A DNA stretch of 64,000 nt from Lotus japonicus (GCF_012489685.1 NC_080044.1:32481021-32545020); one strand, 5' to 3'; positions 33,285 to 47,040 are shown, counted from the first letter of the stretch. Numbers and translations: made by a program. The notes: generated by a model not told the origin, from the sequence alone.

Positions 33285-35709
33285 TCTATCTATCATCATT
33301 ACATATATTAAAAGTCACTTTTCGAAGGCAATATTAGATTTTATAATTAATCATTGTTCTACTATGGTTCAATTAATCAAACTTTAGTGTGATTGGAAGT
33401 CTTGCTTGCATGAGTGTGTAATTATCACATTACGATTTAGTATCAGCATATGTTTTTGATTTGGTTATTGTACTTTCAACAACAGTGCTACATAAAGCAA
33501 AGAGTTGTTTTAGCCGTTCAACAAATATAATGGGTCTAAAATTTCTAGGGGGGTTTTCTTCCATTCATCTTCTTTAGTAGCATGTGATTAGTTTTCCCTT
33601 ACAAATAGATCTGATTGGTTATGGAAACCACTGGAAGGCCATAGCCAAAAAGTGGCTTCAATTCATTCTTTGGCTTTCATATCTGTCCGCAAATTTGATT
33701 GCTATCTTTGCACTATCATAGCTAGATTGATGTTGCACATATTGCTATTATGTTTAGTGGTCTTTAGTCTATCCTACTCTAACATGTCTATCAATCTCAC
33801 TTCATGAGTTCTTGATTTTCTGTTACTTAGAATGCAGATACGGCTGGAAGCTGCTGATTTGGAAGCAAGTTTCATTTGAATTAGCATGAGTTCATATTAA
33901 TTCATGTTAAAGTTGGACAACAATCAGGAATAGAACCTAGGATTGCTGCTGATTTGGAAGCAAGTTTCATTTGATTTTTTAATTAGAAATAAATATTTTA
34001 ATGATTTAAATTCAAAATGTGATACCTTCTTACTTTATGAAGTTCTTTTTTATGCCAAAGAACAGACTCTGATTGCAGTGAAAACAAAATTTGCATATGA
34101 TGTTAGGTACTGTGTGGAATTTGTGAGTGTGTTTGTGGATAATTTATAAGAAAAGCGGTGGTGATAGTGAGGTAGAGAAATCTGAGAGAGATTTTGATGT
34201 AAATGGAGATTTTTCTTTCTTATGAGATTGGACTTTTAATCCTTATCCACACCATTCGAAATTTCCATTATTAATACTATTATTTTCGACACTTATGTCT
34301 CTGACAAATAATAATTAGGTTCTGATGTAATGTATATTCTTTGTAATGGAGAATTAAGTAGTTGTTTTTAAGAGTCTTTTATATATAATTCAGATGTAAA
34401 CAGTATGCACTCAGCTATCACTTGAGCACTAAGTAAAGGGAGCATACTACGACTGCTTTATTATTCTGAATTTTTGTTATCGCAGAAATGCTCCGGTAAG
34501 TACAACAAGCTCAAAAGCAGAATAGCATGATGAAACTACTAGATATTATTAATGAACCAAACCTTTCAGTTCCAAACTGTCAAGACCTTCGCTAGAAATT
34601 TGTTCTAAAGTACGCCCATTAGTACTACTACAAGAGCAAAGCAACATGCTTCTTATATTGGGAGATAGACAAAAGCAGAGGTTGCCTTAGTAAGCTTTCT
34701 CACCTGGATCAACAGAAAAAGCAACTGAAACTCGATCGATGAAAGTTGGAATGGCAGGGTTTACTCTTAAAGTCTTCGGCAGGAGGAGGATACAAGAGAT
34801 CGACCTTGAAGCAAGCAAGGTATGGTAGGTGTCATCATCTTCATCGATATTACCCATCAGATAGACTTGAGAAAAGACTTTCAGGCATCCTGAGAGTAAG
34901 GAGAAGCTGGATCTAAATGTATTAGAAAGAGCCTAAAAGCTTTTATATATAGGAAGAATATTTTACATGAAAATACTTCTACATAAAAATAAATGTTAAT
35001 AAGATTTCATCGGAATTTTTTTTGTTACAAGAAAAACATAATATAATATAGTTTGATTTTAATTTTTTACTACATAATAATATAATCCACTTTAATTTTT
35101 TTGTACAAATTATTATAGGAGTTAAATTCTCCTACGGGAAGAAATATATTTTAACAAGAAAGTACCTTCATTAAGTATTAATTAATTTATCAAATACAAT
35201 AACAAATTTCGCGGTACATTCTTTTTTTTCTAAGATTAAAATGTGTTCTGAATGCTTTATTGGTGATTCTTCATATCTATAATTTGTGTTATTGTCCTTA
35301 GACTCATGAAGAATGTAAAACGACTTCATGTTGATATGGGTCAAACTTAGTTTATTTTATTGTGTAAAAAATGAACTCGTATAATCACGTACATAAAAAA
35401 TCTTTTCTCTTTTTTTCATTGTAGATTAAATCAGCTATTGTTTATTAGTCATCATTAAACCACATCCCCTAATATGTTTTGCATAATTTGAGATTTGGTT
35501 AACCAATTTTTTTATTAGTTATTCAATTGTACGAAGTTCAATCTATGCAACAAGGGTTTTAATTTAAGACTTTTTATCCACTTTGCTCATCATTTCACAC
35601 TCTTCTATTTCATCCGTTGTTTATTATATTTTTAATGATCAAGGTATTAATTGACCTATCAAATATAATAGATGTATTCCCCGTGCAACGCGCGGGTAAA
35701 AAACACTAG
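33285..35709 (+). mobile_element. Non-autonomous Helitron
   Basis: The 3' end is diagnostic. A 7-bp stem with a three-base loop (CCCGTGC, AAC, GCGCGGG; 35680-35696) is followed by a short spacer and CTAG at 35706-35709, with T next. The 5' end is placed at TCTATCTATCATC preceded by A, with ATATATTAAAAG just inside, a usual plant Helitron start. Position 33289 is an alternative start. No Rep/helicase is encoded. A 30-bp direct repeat lies at 33850 and 33945. A possible captured exon lies at 34704-34857. Confidence is high for the 3' end and lower for the 5' end. Confidence 0.7.
34704..34857 (-). other. Exon-like open segment inside the Helitron
   Basis: On the minus strand an ATG opens a 51-codon frame (MGNIDEDDDTYHTLL...) that ends at a good GTGAGA splice donor. 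A second open stretch, about 70-130 bp further on, contains GRTLEQISSEGLDSLELK before another GT, but its phase does not join cleanly. It could be a captured gene fragment. No family is recognised. Confidence 0.3.
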
Positions 35710-36050
35710 TAAGTGTGGAAACCTTGATTTACGTCATGCATGATGTTTGTCCTCATTCGATTATAGTGTTTTCCCATAATAATAGAATTGATTACGACCA
35801 ATTCTCTAATTCGTTCAGGTCTACTCCAACATATGAATATGTCATGCAATCAGTAATTTATAAATACTAATAGAATATCATGTTTAAGCAAACCTCATGA
35901 CAAAACTACGAGAGAGAAAACATAACCATTGTACTTACATAACCATGACCAAATCTAATATAAAGATAGAACCACATCCAGTTAAACAACAAACATATCC
36001 ATAACGACAACAAAAGCTGAAGAAACATAGCGGTGGTATAAATATTGAGC

Positions 36051-39000
36051 TCAAGCAGACAATGTCTTCCAAAAGATTTCGGACTTTGACTCTACGAAAT
36101 ATCTCATGTCATTATGATCGCCCAGCAACAACTCCATGGCTGTCTTCATTCTTATCATATTCGCATTGATCTAGAGAACAATCCAAAACATGTGTAATTA
36201 ATTATGTGTCACTATTTAAACTTCAAATAATTATTGATCATTGTTACTTACCCCAACAATTAGTTTTGGTTGGAATGAACATGCCATGGCCATCAACTCG
36301 AGCACCCAGACTCCCGAGTCAATTCTGCAATTGTGCAAATAGAAAAGTTATTACCCCACACTTGATTGTTAGTGCACATAAATTTTTAGCAGTCTCCAAA
36401 CCTTGGGTCAAATTGTGTCAACACTAGTGATGTGTCAACCACCTTCCATTTTAACATGTCCTTCGTATCCTTTAAGATCTGGTTGGAGAAATAGTATTTC
36501 GCCTTCCATTTTACCATATTTTTATCCTGCCCTTCCTCTTTCTCTTTCTCTTCCTCTATCTCAGTCTGCAACATGTCTGTAACAACTTGACACTAAGACA
36601 AATAAGAAGCACTATGTTAATTTATGGATTACGTGAATGACACGAAGAATAAAAACAACCCAAATGAGAAATAGTATTTTCTTACCAAATGCCTCAACTT
36701 TTTTTCACGCCCAATATTCTTTGAACTATCATGTTTGCTGTCGAAATTGTACACGGTTCTGTCATCTATGGAGATAACCACAAGGTACCAGTGGGATACT
36801 TTCTCTTTCATAGGGACATAGATCTAACAGTTTAATAGATAGTTAGAACATTTAAATAGAGGACCATGTGTACAATAATTATTTTAAATAATGTGAACAC
36901 AAAGTTTACATATTTGACGCGATTGAAGGGTTTCATCCAATAGTCAACATATGTGCTAAACATGTGCTCCAGTGGTTGTCCATTGAAGATGTCATCCTGC
37001 ATTGTCATCAGTTGTTAGAGTTCATGTCATTTTAAAACTTATATGGCAAATGTGGTGTTCACGTAGAACTCACAGAAAATGATGGTGGTAGGGACCAGAC
37101 TTGCTGAATGCTACTGTTTTGTTGGCACCAGGTCACCTTGTGTGCCAACATTTTCACAACCTGATACGATGAGAAGAAAAGTATGTGCAACAGTCCAACA
37201 TTACTTATATTGAGGTCACATTAGTATAAGGGTGAAAATACAAATTTCTTGGTTTAGCATACCATGTCATCAATTGGCCTATTAGGACATAGGACTTGAA
37301 AATCTAAGCGAGTCCCAACATGGTTCCCACACTGAAATACTACTTCTGAAGGATCTTTGTTAGGGTTGAATAAGTAAGCACACACATGAAGTTTCTTTTC
37401 ATCTAGTAGCATGTCTGGCGTGGGGGGAAAAACACATGGTATATCCTGCATGTATAAGGTATATTTAAGTATGTTTTTTAATTGTTATATAAATTATTTG
37501 CGAAGTAAATAGACTTATCATGAATCATACCTTTTTTAGGGTCATTCCAGAAGGCTTAAATTGTGAATCATCCTCCTTGTCTGTATTTGCTTCGCTTTCT
37601 TCATCTGGATCTAGTAGAGGCCTAGAAAGACTATTTTCTGATACATGAACTTTTTGTTTGATTCCCTTCTTGCCATCTTGTGACCCCATTTGCACACACA
37701 CATCTTGAGATATATTACCTGTAGTGGCTTCAATTTCTATTGCATCTCTGTGTTGCTTTTTAAATTCATCTTCATATGTATCATTCATAAGTGACTTCCT
37801 TTTTCTACCCTTACTTCTTTTTCCCACTGGTATTTTTCCTTGAAAAATCTTCTCGTTTTGGAATTTCGAAAGGACTTGTGAAGTAGTAGACACATTGGAA
37901 GTATCAAGCTCCATATTAGAAACTTCGTCTGCACAATCTGCCGCTAAACGTAAATATGAAAAAAATTCATTTTTAGTATGAATTAGAAATAATTGACACC
38001 TAAACATTGTTAATATAATATAAAATCAGTCTTCAATGAAACAAAATTGTTGATAGGCTTGGTTGTTACACATTCTATGTAGTTGAGCATACCTCCTCTA
38101 TTTGTGTTCCCTTCTAGTATCAGGTTTGGAAAACCTTTTGGTGATGCAACACTCAACACTTCAAGATTGTAGTTATCTTCCAATCCAATATTATTATCTA
38201 GAGAAAATAAAGAAAGTAAAGCCACATATTGTAACATAAAAAACAAGACAAACTTACCATAAAATAACTTGATGTTACCTATTATTGTATTGGGTGCACC
38301 TGCTTCATCACTTTCTCTCTCATTTCCTATTGACATACAATCACCGCCATTGCTCAAATCATTGCATTTGTTTTGATCTACTTGGTCATTTTTATCAATT
38401 CCTTCACCATCAAGTTTTTGTCGACAACTTTCACAAGACCACCATTTGAAATTTGGAACATCTAGTGGCGGAAGGGAAGGTCTCTCCATGGACTCATTCA
38501 GCGGAAATGGCCAACATAGTTTCCAGTCCTTTTTTCGAATTTCAGACACATAACCACTAAATTAACAATAAACATGTGTTAAGATGCTGAATTCCACACA
38601 AGAAAGAAGTTAGCTAAATTTTCTATGAAAAATAATCCACATTTAGTTGCGATAGATTTTGTTTTGTTTGTGTCAATTAGTTAGTATATTGAACATTTTC
38701 TCACAACTCTATAATACGTTGAAATATCATGTTAAGACATTATTGTCCATTTGATTCTTTAGGAATGTCCTATAATGTTAGTTATGAACTAATTTTCATC
38801 TAACTTGTCAATCATAACTATGATTGACAAAAAACTAAGTTAATATAGATATAAACCACATAAATCACATAACTAATCATATATTGTCAAATTTTGAACT
38901 CGAATAAATTAGTGCAGTCTAATTATGAAGCAAATTTTGATATTTGAATATTTGGAGTGATGCTTACCGTATAGAGAAATGTTCACATGGCCCTGCATCA

Positions 39001-39085
39001 GTCTTATCATTATATTGGGAAAGATCTATAGATATTGAGCCAATCTTGATGTTTGATCCCATTAACTTGATGATAATATGTCTTC
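36051..39085 (-). CDS. Ulp1/C48 protease-like protein, 5'-incomplete
   Basis: Eleven exons on the minus strand: 38968-39085, 38279-38556, 38093-38197, 37531-37943, 37263-37445, 37074-37160, 36910-36996, 36686-36823, 36402-36565, 36252-36324 and 36051-36170. All introns are GT-AG and all phases fit, giving 587 residues plus a split first codon. The C-terminal third is a Ulp1 fold: VVKMLAHKVTW, DIFNGQPLEHMFSTYVDYW, HWYLVVISIDDRTVYNFDS (catalytic His and Asp) and IDSGVWVLELM. In active members the last motif is DCG, so the nucleophile Cys is Ser here. The N-terminal part has a KDWKLCWPF and WWSCESC segment, a possible Cys pair. Such enzymes remove SUMO-type modifiers. This copy is probably inactive as a peptidase. 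A family-A-like LTR lies directly upstream, and no earlier exon was found. Confidence 0.75.
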
Positions 39086-39140
39086 CTGTATGCAAAACAA
39101 AAAAAAGTAATGGTATAAGTACAAATACAATCTCATAATT

Positions 39141-41660
39141 TGGAACACCCCGACTTTCAGGGGTCACAATAGTAACCCTTCCAAAATAAATATATTGATT
39201 TTTTGGTAAATAAATTACGCCTTCCAGGATTGATCCGTGGACCTTCCTCTCCCAAATATTATGTCCCCCAACTCTTATCACTAGAGATATGTTGATTTTC
39301 AATGAGTAAACAAAAAAAACACAGACAGATAAATTTGTTTGTTTGTTTTCAAAGTGTTTCCACAAGATGTCATTCCTAACTCTATGCAATAAATAAATAT
39401 ACATCAGCCCTCAAACCTAGACAAGTGCCCAAAGGCAATTTCAGTTGCGCCATAGATAAATACAATATATACATCATGAGAGAAGAAAGAATCATACTTG
39501 ACTACAAAATCCTATAAACATGGTGACTCCATACATCTACACGGGGTCCGACTGCCACATCATCAATAGTTGCACTCCGCTCTAAGTGACTGATTCCTCA
39601 ATTTCATATTTCTTTCCTCAAATGAACTTGAATCAGGACCCCTCCCATTTTGAAAACTCTTTTTTAATCTTCTAGTCTTGTATTACGAGTATGCTCCCTT
39701 TTTTGCAAAAGTGTGAATACCTTAGTTGTTTACATTATGTCAAGTTTATACATAAATCATGAGTGAGTTTATTCCTTTTTGAGAACTTAGTGAATTAAAT
39801 AAGAGTCACATCCCTATGTTATTTTCTTGGAATATATTTTCTTTCCTAACCACAACAGTTCCGAAACAACGCCAGAAATCGTTGTCATCGACGCTCGTAA
39901 GGCCCTCTCCATTTCACAATCAATATCAGTCAACAGAAAATCAAATATCACAGTAAATATGCAATTTATAAAACAGGGCAGCAATTCATACATAACATAT
40001 AACAAATAGTCATGTGTTAAAATGCCAATATAACAGTCATAAGAAAACAATACCTTAATACAACCAACAATCAATCATAAGTCCAAAAATTAGAAGATGC
40101 TCTCACCTTAGGCGCTTTTCTTCCTATTCGGATGTCTACTCACAAGGTTCTGCACACTTTTACAAAGAAAACAAACACTTAGCCATTTTGATACCTAACT
40201 CATCAAAACATATAAACAAGGTTCAAAAAGAAAATTATCCAGCCCAAACCCTAAAGCAAACTCTCAGCCCCAACCCTATAATTATCAATAAAAACGTTTC
40301 TTCCAAAACTAATGAGCGCACATGAAAATGATAGGTGTTTTAATGGTAAAAAATTATGAAAGAAAAAAATATGGCTTGGTCAAAAATGCAAAGTTCCAAA
40401 ACCCTAACTTTTCCTGTAACAAATTAGATGAATGTGAAGCCCATGATCATGGTAAAAACTTTAATGAAGGCTCTAAGTCAAAAGCTCAAAACTTGACATT
40501 TCCAAAAATCCAAAAACAACTTTTTTCAAAAATTAAAACCATGAAAGTGTAGATCTAGACAATGGCTATAACTTTTCTAAAGGGATTAAAATCAAATCAG
40601 AACTTTTTTCAACTTCAAGATCTCAAAAATTAAAACCATAAAAGAGACGACAAAGACGATGACTATCATTTAGTGAAGACAGAGTTCAAGAAGAGGAAAG
40701 TTTAAAACTCAAAGATCGTCATTTTGCAAAAAGGAAACCATAGCATTGTACCTCTTGATGAGTTGTGCTTCTTTTGTGAAAAGGATGAACGAAGGAAATG
40801 AAGTATGGAGGGGTGGAGGAGGTGATGAAGGTGGTGGTGGTGTTGGAGATTTTCTTCTTCTTCTTCACTCTCTCTTTTCACTCTTCTCTTATCTTACTAA
40901 TATCAACACTTAATGATGCATAACTCTCTTCTCTCCTCACTTAACCCCCACAACCTCTCTCTTTTCGTCTTAGCCACAAAAAATTCATCCTTATCCATTT
41001 TAACCTTAAGTGGTTAGTAAATTAACCAAGGTTAATTTAATTAACCCAACATTAAAAGCACACCACAAAGACTTGACAATTGGCCAAAAGGTGGTGGTGC
41101 ACATTGTTCTCAAGTCCACTCATTTATTCACATGTCACCCAAAATATCTCGGGGTGACATGGCCCACATTCGGGTCTATTTACGACCCAAAATTTTTCAC
41201 CGTTACGACAAAAAATTAAAAAATGGATTGCTCATGAAATTTGGAATCGTTCGGTGATACTCGGATTTTTGAACTGAGGTCTCGAATGTGCTGTTTGTCG
41301 CCCAGAAGTACTCTTCAAAACCTATATAGGAAGGGAGACAAACTTCCCTAGGCTCCGAATATAAAACCTATCAATATTACAGTCAAAATTCGTGAAATCA
41401 AGCATACATCACCATAAAGACCGTAGGAAAGTCTTATTCCCACTCTATTTAAGAATCGAGACTTATTTGGTATTTTTACGACAAGGGACCATTTTTTGAA
41501 TATTCAGAAACGTAACAAAAAATTTAGGCACTGTTCCAAAATTCAGCATTTGAAATATAACTGCGTATATAATGAGTAATGGATATTATTCCACTTGTAT
41601 ATTAATCACACACTTTCTCACAAGTATCTTTACACTAATGCGGTCTTAAAGCGTAAAACA
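39141..41660 (-). mobile_element. Diverged family-A LTR, copy A8 (right end unresolved)
   Basis: The left end TGGAACACCCCGACTTT followed by GTCACAATAGTAACC matches the ends of A4-A6 (TGTAACACCCCGATTTC, GTCACTTTAGTAACC). The interior has CT-rich and GGTGGTGGTG stretches similar in layout to A3. I found no matching 5-bp duplication for the right end, which I place only approximately, before the LINE tail near 41660. It lies in, or cuts off, the 5' part of the protease-like gene. Confidence 0.5.
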
Positions 41661-42016
41661 GAAAATTAAATAGTAAGTTTATTTTCCAAACTCTAGGGGA
41701 TCCTAGCCTAGAGTAGCATTACAAGTCCAAAAAATTGAAACTAGAAACGAGGCAAAGGAAACAACAAGAAACAGAAAACAACCAAACATGAAAAAAACAA
41801 AACAGAAACAGCAAAATACAAAAAGCAAGAGACATAACAACTTGAACATAACAAATTAAGGAAAAAGGGGCTTCAAAGCAAGACTATGCACGCAAGGCTT
41901 CAAAATTCCAGGAGTATCACGAGCTGTCTACCTAAAGAGACCACAGAGCCGATAGAAGAAAAACAAAACAAAAAGAAACATGAGAGGCAGCTTGAAATCA
42001 TCCGCAGCAGGTAAAC
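41661..42016 (-). pseudogene. LINE 3' untranslated tail (continues from 58753-59092)
   Basis: Read on the minus strand, this T-rich tail (TTTCTTTTTGTTTTG, TTGTTTCCTTTGCC and similar) continues the LINE RNase H fragment that lies on the other side of solo LTR A3. The TAAAC duplication at 42012-42016 joins the two halves. It ends near 41661 without a clear poly-A. Confidence 0.5.
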
Positions 42017-45000
42017 TGTAAGACCCACATTTCAGACTTGGATTTAAATCATTATTTCTAATTATTTTTCCAACCCACGAGTAGATTCGGTTTAACCGCA
42101 AAAGGACCTGATAAAGGAGAATGTTGTTTTGGACGACTTGATGAAGAATAAAGTTCAAAAAATTGCTTGAGGATAGTACTATAGTCGCGATAGGTTATAG
42201 CACGAGCCATATTCACTTCCGCCTTAGGGCGAAAGCGTTAGTAAATGACTAATCTGCTCTTAAAGCACTGTAGAAACGAAATTCAAAGATCTTCAGAGGA
42301 ATATAAGAATTTCTCTTATTCCTTTCCATGACATGTGTTTCAACACGAAACCCTGGAATGTACGAATGACCCATTCCAATTCTCGGAAGTTTGCCGAAAC
42401 TGAATCTCTGATAGCTCAAGAACCTTAAAATAAACTGTCGATGAAGACTTTTTTCTATTCGGAGCCTCAAATGAAGATTTCACACGTGTACACCGATTTC
42501 TTTCGATGTTTCTATTCTTCAGAAGAAATTTTTCTCATCCGACATCAATTGCAAAAAGTAGTTCTGCGGCATTTTGAAGCAGACTGCGTTCAAGCCATTT
42601 TCTCATTTAAAATGAACCCGGAACAAGTATCGACATTTTATGAAAGGATACTTAGCTTAATTGCATAATATGACAATGTCATATTTTCTCTAACTATCTC
42701 AAATCATCCGTTGACATAGTTCTTACTATTTTTCTTTGTCTTTGAATCATTTTATTTTGCTCAAAGTGATTCAAATTTATATTTCATTATTTCATAGAGT
42801 TTCTCATAATTTTTGATATAGTAATATATCATCCTTATATTTTTCTTTTAAATTTGTGAGGTAAATCATTCAGTGTCCAAATCAATTTGTACCAATTAAT
42901 AAATATCTTCTTATTTTTCCTTGGATATCCCTCCTCCACGTCCCACATGTCAAGGTACCACCAATCAGATTTTCCTCCCTCTCATTCTCGTCCACTCTCT
43001 TTCTCACTTTTGACTTTTCCTTCTTTCTCTTCATAATATCTTTCTTTCTTCTTCTTTTGCAGACTTCTCTTTTTCTTCTTCCCTTCTTTTCTTTTATTCC
43101 TTGCAACACTTCTTCCTTCTTTCATTTCTTTTGCTGAAGCACCCGCACCACCATGGTACCTCTCACTCACGTCCCCTTCTCCCCCTCCACGAGATCCCAC
43201 CGCTGGTCACCATCACCATTTCTTCTTCCTCTCAACACCACTGTCCCTCCTCCTCACCATGGTTGTTATGTCCAGCCAAGAGGCCACCATTATCACGTTC
43301 CTCTTCTTTCTCTCCTTGGCCACCACGAGGAGGCCAGCACCACAAGGAACACGTACAACCCCATTCATCATATGGTATTGTTCAAGTTTCATCATCCATA
43401 TCATGACAAGGAGACACCATCACCATGCCACTTTACTTCCTCATGTGGTAAAACATTTTCCTTTGCTATCTCTGATTGATAAACTTCATTTACATGCTTC
43501 AAAATTCTTAGAACAAGATCTGATCATTTCATGAAATAGAGATTTAAGCTCCTTCACCATCATCTTCTCATTTTCCTTGGTAAAAGCCTTAATTTCTTGA
43601 TTAGTATGTCTGTATATTTGATTTCTAAATTTATCTGGGGTTTAGATGAATCAAAATGGTTTGAGATAGTGTTATGGTGCTGAGAACATGTTGGAAATTT
43701 CAAAACCACGTTCTGTTATGAAGTCCGTCACAAACATCAGTTTTTCCGTCACAAAGCTCAGTTTTTCCGTCACTAACAGAACCTGCAGGGGACAATTTCC
43801 TGTTTCGGTTCTCCAACTTGAAAATTGCATAACTCTCTCATCTTTTATCCGTTTTAGGTATATGACCACTTTTTAGAAAGCCCCAAGAGTCTACTTTAAT
43901 ATAAAATATATTTGAAACTCTTTCTACTGCTGATTGGCTGAAGAAAATATATATTTCTAATGTAGTATGTTTTAGTAATCTCTTTACAAAGGTTGTGTGG
44001 TTGAGTAGAGTTTCATGTTAATGGATTAAGTTTTCTAAAAAGTTGTTTCCTTTGAGGTAAGTGGTATTGGGGTTTTAAGGATTTTGTTTTAAGCCTTAAT
44101 TAGATGTTTTAAGTGCTAAAACTAGCTTTGATAAAGATTTGGCGAAAAAGGAAAAATTTTGCATGGTTATGTAGGTGTGGCCGAGCCTATGGTACGTGCT
44201 TTGGGTTTGGAAAATTACTTCTGAACTTGTTTTTCTTTAATGAAAATCCTAAGTTAAGTTTGAGGACTAAAAGTTTATTGAGGGAAAACTTTGGACTTAA
44301 GACACAAGAGGTTGAAGAGTTTTGGGTTAAACTTGAGTTTAAAAGTCTTGGGGTTTGTTTGATAAATTTATTAAAAGTTGAGGACTGATTTGCAAAATGG
44401 GTTTTTCTTAAGGACCTTTCTTTAAAAAAATCACAAATATTTTCTCTTCGAACTTTAGTCCTTGGAACATAAAGCATATGCATTAACCTAAGTGAGTTAG
44501 AATGATTAGCTAAAATTATTTTGGAACTTTAGATATGACCTTAGAGACTAAGGTTTAGCATATGTACTTATGAACGATACGAATAACGGAGACTTTTGGC
44601 GACGAAGCCAAAGAACAAACGGAAGTGAGCCAACACGAGAAAGCAAAGATATGATTGGATTTGATTTGAGTCGCAACTTAGTAAGGAAAGCGCCTAAGGT
44701 GAGGGCAACTTACTTACTAGCTATTGCTTTGTAGGCGTCGATTAATTCGACTTGATTATTGTTTTGAATATTAAATATTGCTTTGTTAGGGAATATTGCT
44801 TGGATATTATTTATTGCCTTGAACTGGGAAATGTTTTTGGAGGCTTCGGCCGAGTGAATTTATATGAGACGTGTGTCTCCGTTTTCTGAGAGGCTTCAGC
44901 CGTTTACTGGTTTCTGTCTTATGATTCCCGCACCGTATTATTGTTTCATCGCTTATTGGAGCATGATATTGTTGAATTGATATCGAATTGTGCGTGTTGA

Positions 45001-45358
45001 CGCGATTGCGGAGCGTAGGACATTTGAGTTGATTTTGTTGATCTTTAGGGTTGAGAGGAAACCCTAGGCAGGCTCTAACGGAGGTCTGAGACCTAGCCCT
45101 TCTTTTGAACGCTTAGACTTTTCCCGGGGATTGTATTTGGGGGATTTGGGAAACTCGGAATAGTTATAATTTGAGAACTTAATTATGGAACTTGGATTTC
45201 AATAATAAACCTTATAATTTGATTAACTTAACTTGAACTGCTTTGATTAATTAACGAGACTTTTAGGGAAGCTTAAGAGTTGGAAATGATTGTGAAAAAT
45301 GGGAAATAGTCGACAAGCCTTGAGTTTGGAGTTTTGTGGTGTTTGCCACGAGGGCGAA

Positions 45359-45550
45359 CCACGGTGACGAGAGAAAGTCATCGAGTACTTTTAGTACCCT
45401 TGCTCGTTGGAGCTTCTGTAGTGAAGTCGACATTGTCAGAGTTCTTGAGAATTGGTGGACACCACGGGGGTGAGCCACGGTGACGAGAGGAGGTCACCGA
45501 GTACATTGGTACTCTTGTTGTTGGAGTTTATGTCGTAGGGTCGACATTAA
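45359..45550 (+). repeat. Tandem duplication of about 116 bp
   Basis: CCACGGTGACGAGAG recurs at 45359 and 45475, with flanking homology (GTCA(T/C)CGAGTAC, CTCGTTGGAG/TTGTTGGAG, GTCGACATT). It lies inside solo LTR A3. Confidence 0.75.
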
Positions 45551-45749
45551 ACCCTTGAATTTTGAAATTGAGATTAAAGCTAAACACTTGCGTTGTGATG
45601 ACGATTAGATGTTTGACTAACCATATTGCATCATGCATACATTCGAGGTTGGGACGACCGAAAGATCGGGCCTCGGTGAAGTTGGGACGGCTTCGGTCGG
45701 GCTTCACGAAGGTTGGGACGGTCGAAAGACTGGGCCTTCATCGAAGAAC

Positions 45750-46968
45750 TGTAAGATCAAGTTTTGATCTAGTAGTACAACTCTATGTTTTGATGATTAC
45801 AAGTTAACCTTTTGATATGAACAATTGTGGTACTCTAACGTGTTTTTCTGAGTGTGCTATTTACAGGCTCTGACCCTGACTCAATTTCACACAAATCAGA
45901 AGCACTGTGTATAAAGGGTAACCCAAGCAACGCTTTCGCATTCACCATGTTCAGTATGAACAGTGGAAAAGCTTCAGAAGATCTGAAGCTATACAAACTC
46001 TGATGAGGACTCAGTCGCTAGAAGCTCTGATGATCCAGAAGTTCTGACAACCAAGAAACACTGAAGGTTCAGATGTTCCGATGGTGTAGAAGACTCTGAA
46101 GATCCAGAAGCTGAATAGTGGAAACTCTGAAGTCCAGAAGCAAGAAACTCTGAAGGCCATGTTCTTCCCTCTGAGTTCAGAATCAGAAGATACAATGGTC
46201 AGAGGATCTGTGCTATCCCTCTGACTCTGATCAACCGGCTTCACAAGTTCCAATACGAAGCATTCCTCTGATCAGAAGTCTCCTAGGTTAAAAGGTCAAG
46301 TCGCTATCCAAGTACAAAAGCAAGTGTACCTTCCTGACGACCTACCTAACGTTCTCAGCCACAGCAGAAGCTGGATTTTCCAGAACTGCCCTCCAACGGT
46401 AGCATTTCCCATGCAACGCTCAACCCTAATCCTTGGAGTATATATAGAGGCTGAAGATTGAAAGAAGCGGCTAGAAGAAGAAAAAAATATACAAGAAGCA
46501 ATACACACGCGCAAGATATATTCTAAGCTTTCTTTCATCTTGTAATTTATTTTAGTTTACACTCAGCTTATTCAGAAGCAAACCCTTGTAAACACCAACC
46601 TCAAACAGTTGTTTGATTTTCCTTTAGGAGATCAAGGTTGATCGGATCCTAGAGAAGACTAAGAGAGTGAATCTTAGTGTGAGCTAAGTCAGTGTAATTG
46701 TTAGTCACTTGTAGGTTTCAAGTGCAGTTGTAACTCTTACCTGATTAGTGGATTGCCTTCATTCTAAGAAGGAAGAAATCACCTTAACGGGTGGACTGGA
46801 GTAGCTTGAGTGATTTATCAAGTGAACCAGGATAAAATCCTTGTGTGCTTTTCTATCTCTATCTTTTGCACTTAGTTCTCGAAAAGATTTGTTAAAATCT
46901 TTAAGGTGGTAGTTTTGTACTGAAAACGTTATTCAAACCCCCCCTTTCTACCGTTTTTCATACCTTCA
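45750..46968 (+). repeat. 5' LTR of the complete Sirevirus
   Basis: This is a 1,219-bp LTR from TGTAAGATCAAG to ATACCTTCA. A TATATATAG box is at 46439-46447. The upstream half is dense in CTCTGA/TCAGAAG words. Transcription from here would read gag. Its twin is at 56644-57862, offset by exactly 10,894 bp. Confidence 0.97.
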
Positions 46969-46970
46969 AT

Positions 46971-46982
46971 TGGTATCAGAGC
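46971..46982 (+). other. Primer-binding site
   Basis: TGGTATCAGAGC lies two bases after the 5' LTR and is complementary to the initiator Met-tRNA 3' end. Confidence 0.93.
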
Positions 46983-47040
46983 GCAAGTTCTGATTACCAC
47001 ACCTAACAGTGTTCAGTGATCCGGGCCGGTGTGAAAAACA

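Noticed and set aside
39814..40074. 86-codon minus-strand ORF as an upstream exon of the Ulp1-like gene
   Set aside because: It lies inside LTR copy A8, shows no Ulp1-related motif, and has no splice signals fitting the needed phase.
42882..43534. Several Lys/Arg- or His/Pro-rich ORFs on both strands
   Set aside because: They come from a polypyrimidine/polypurine and CACCAT-rich stretch of solo LTR A3. No frame is conserved.
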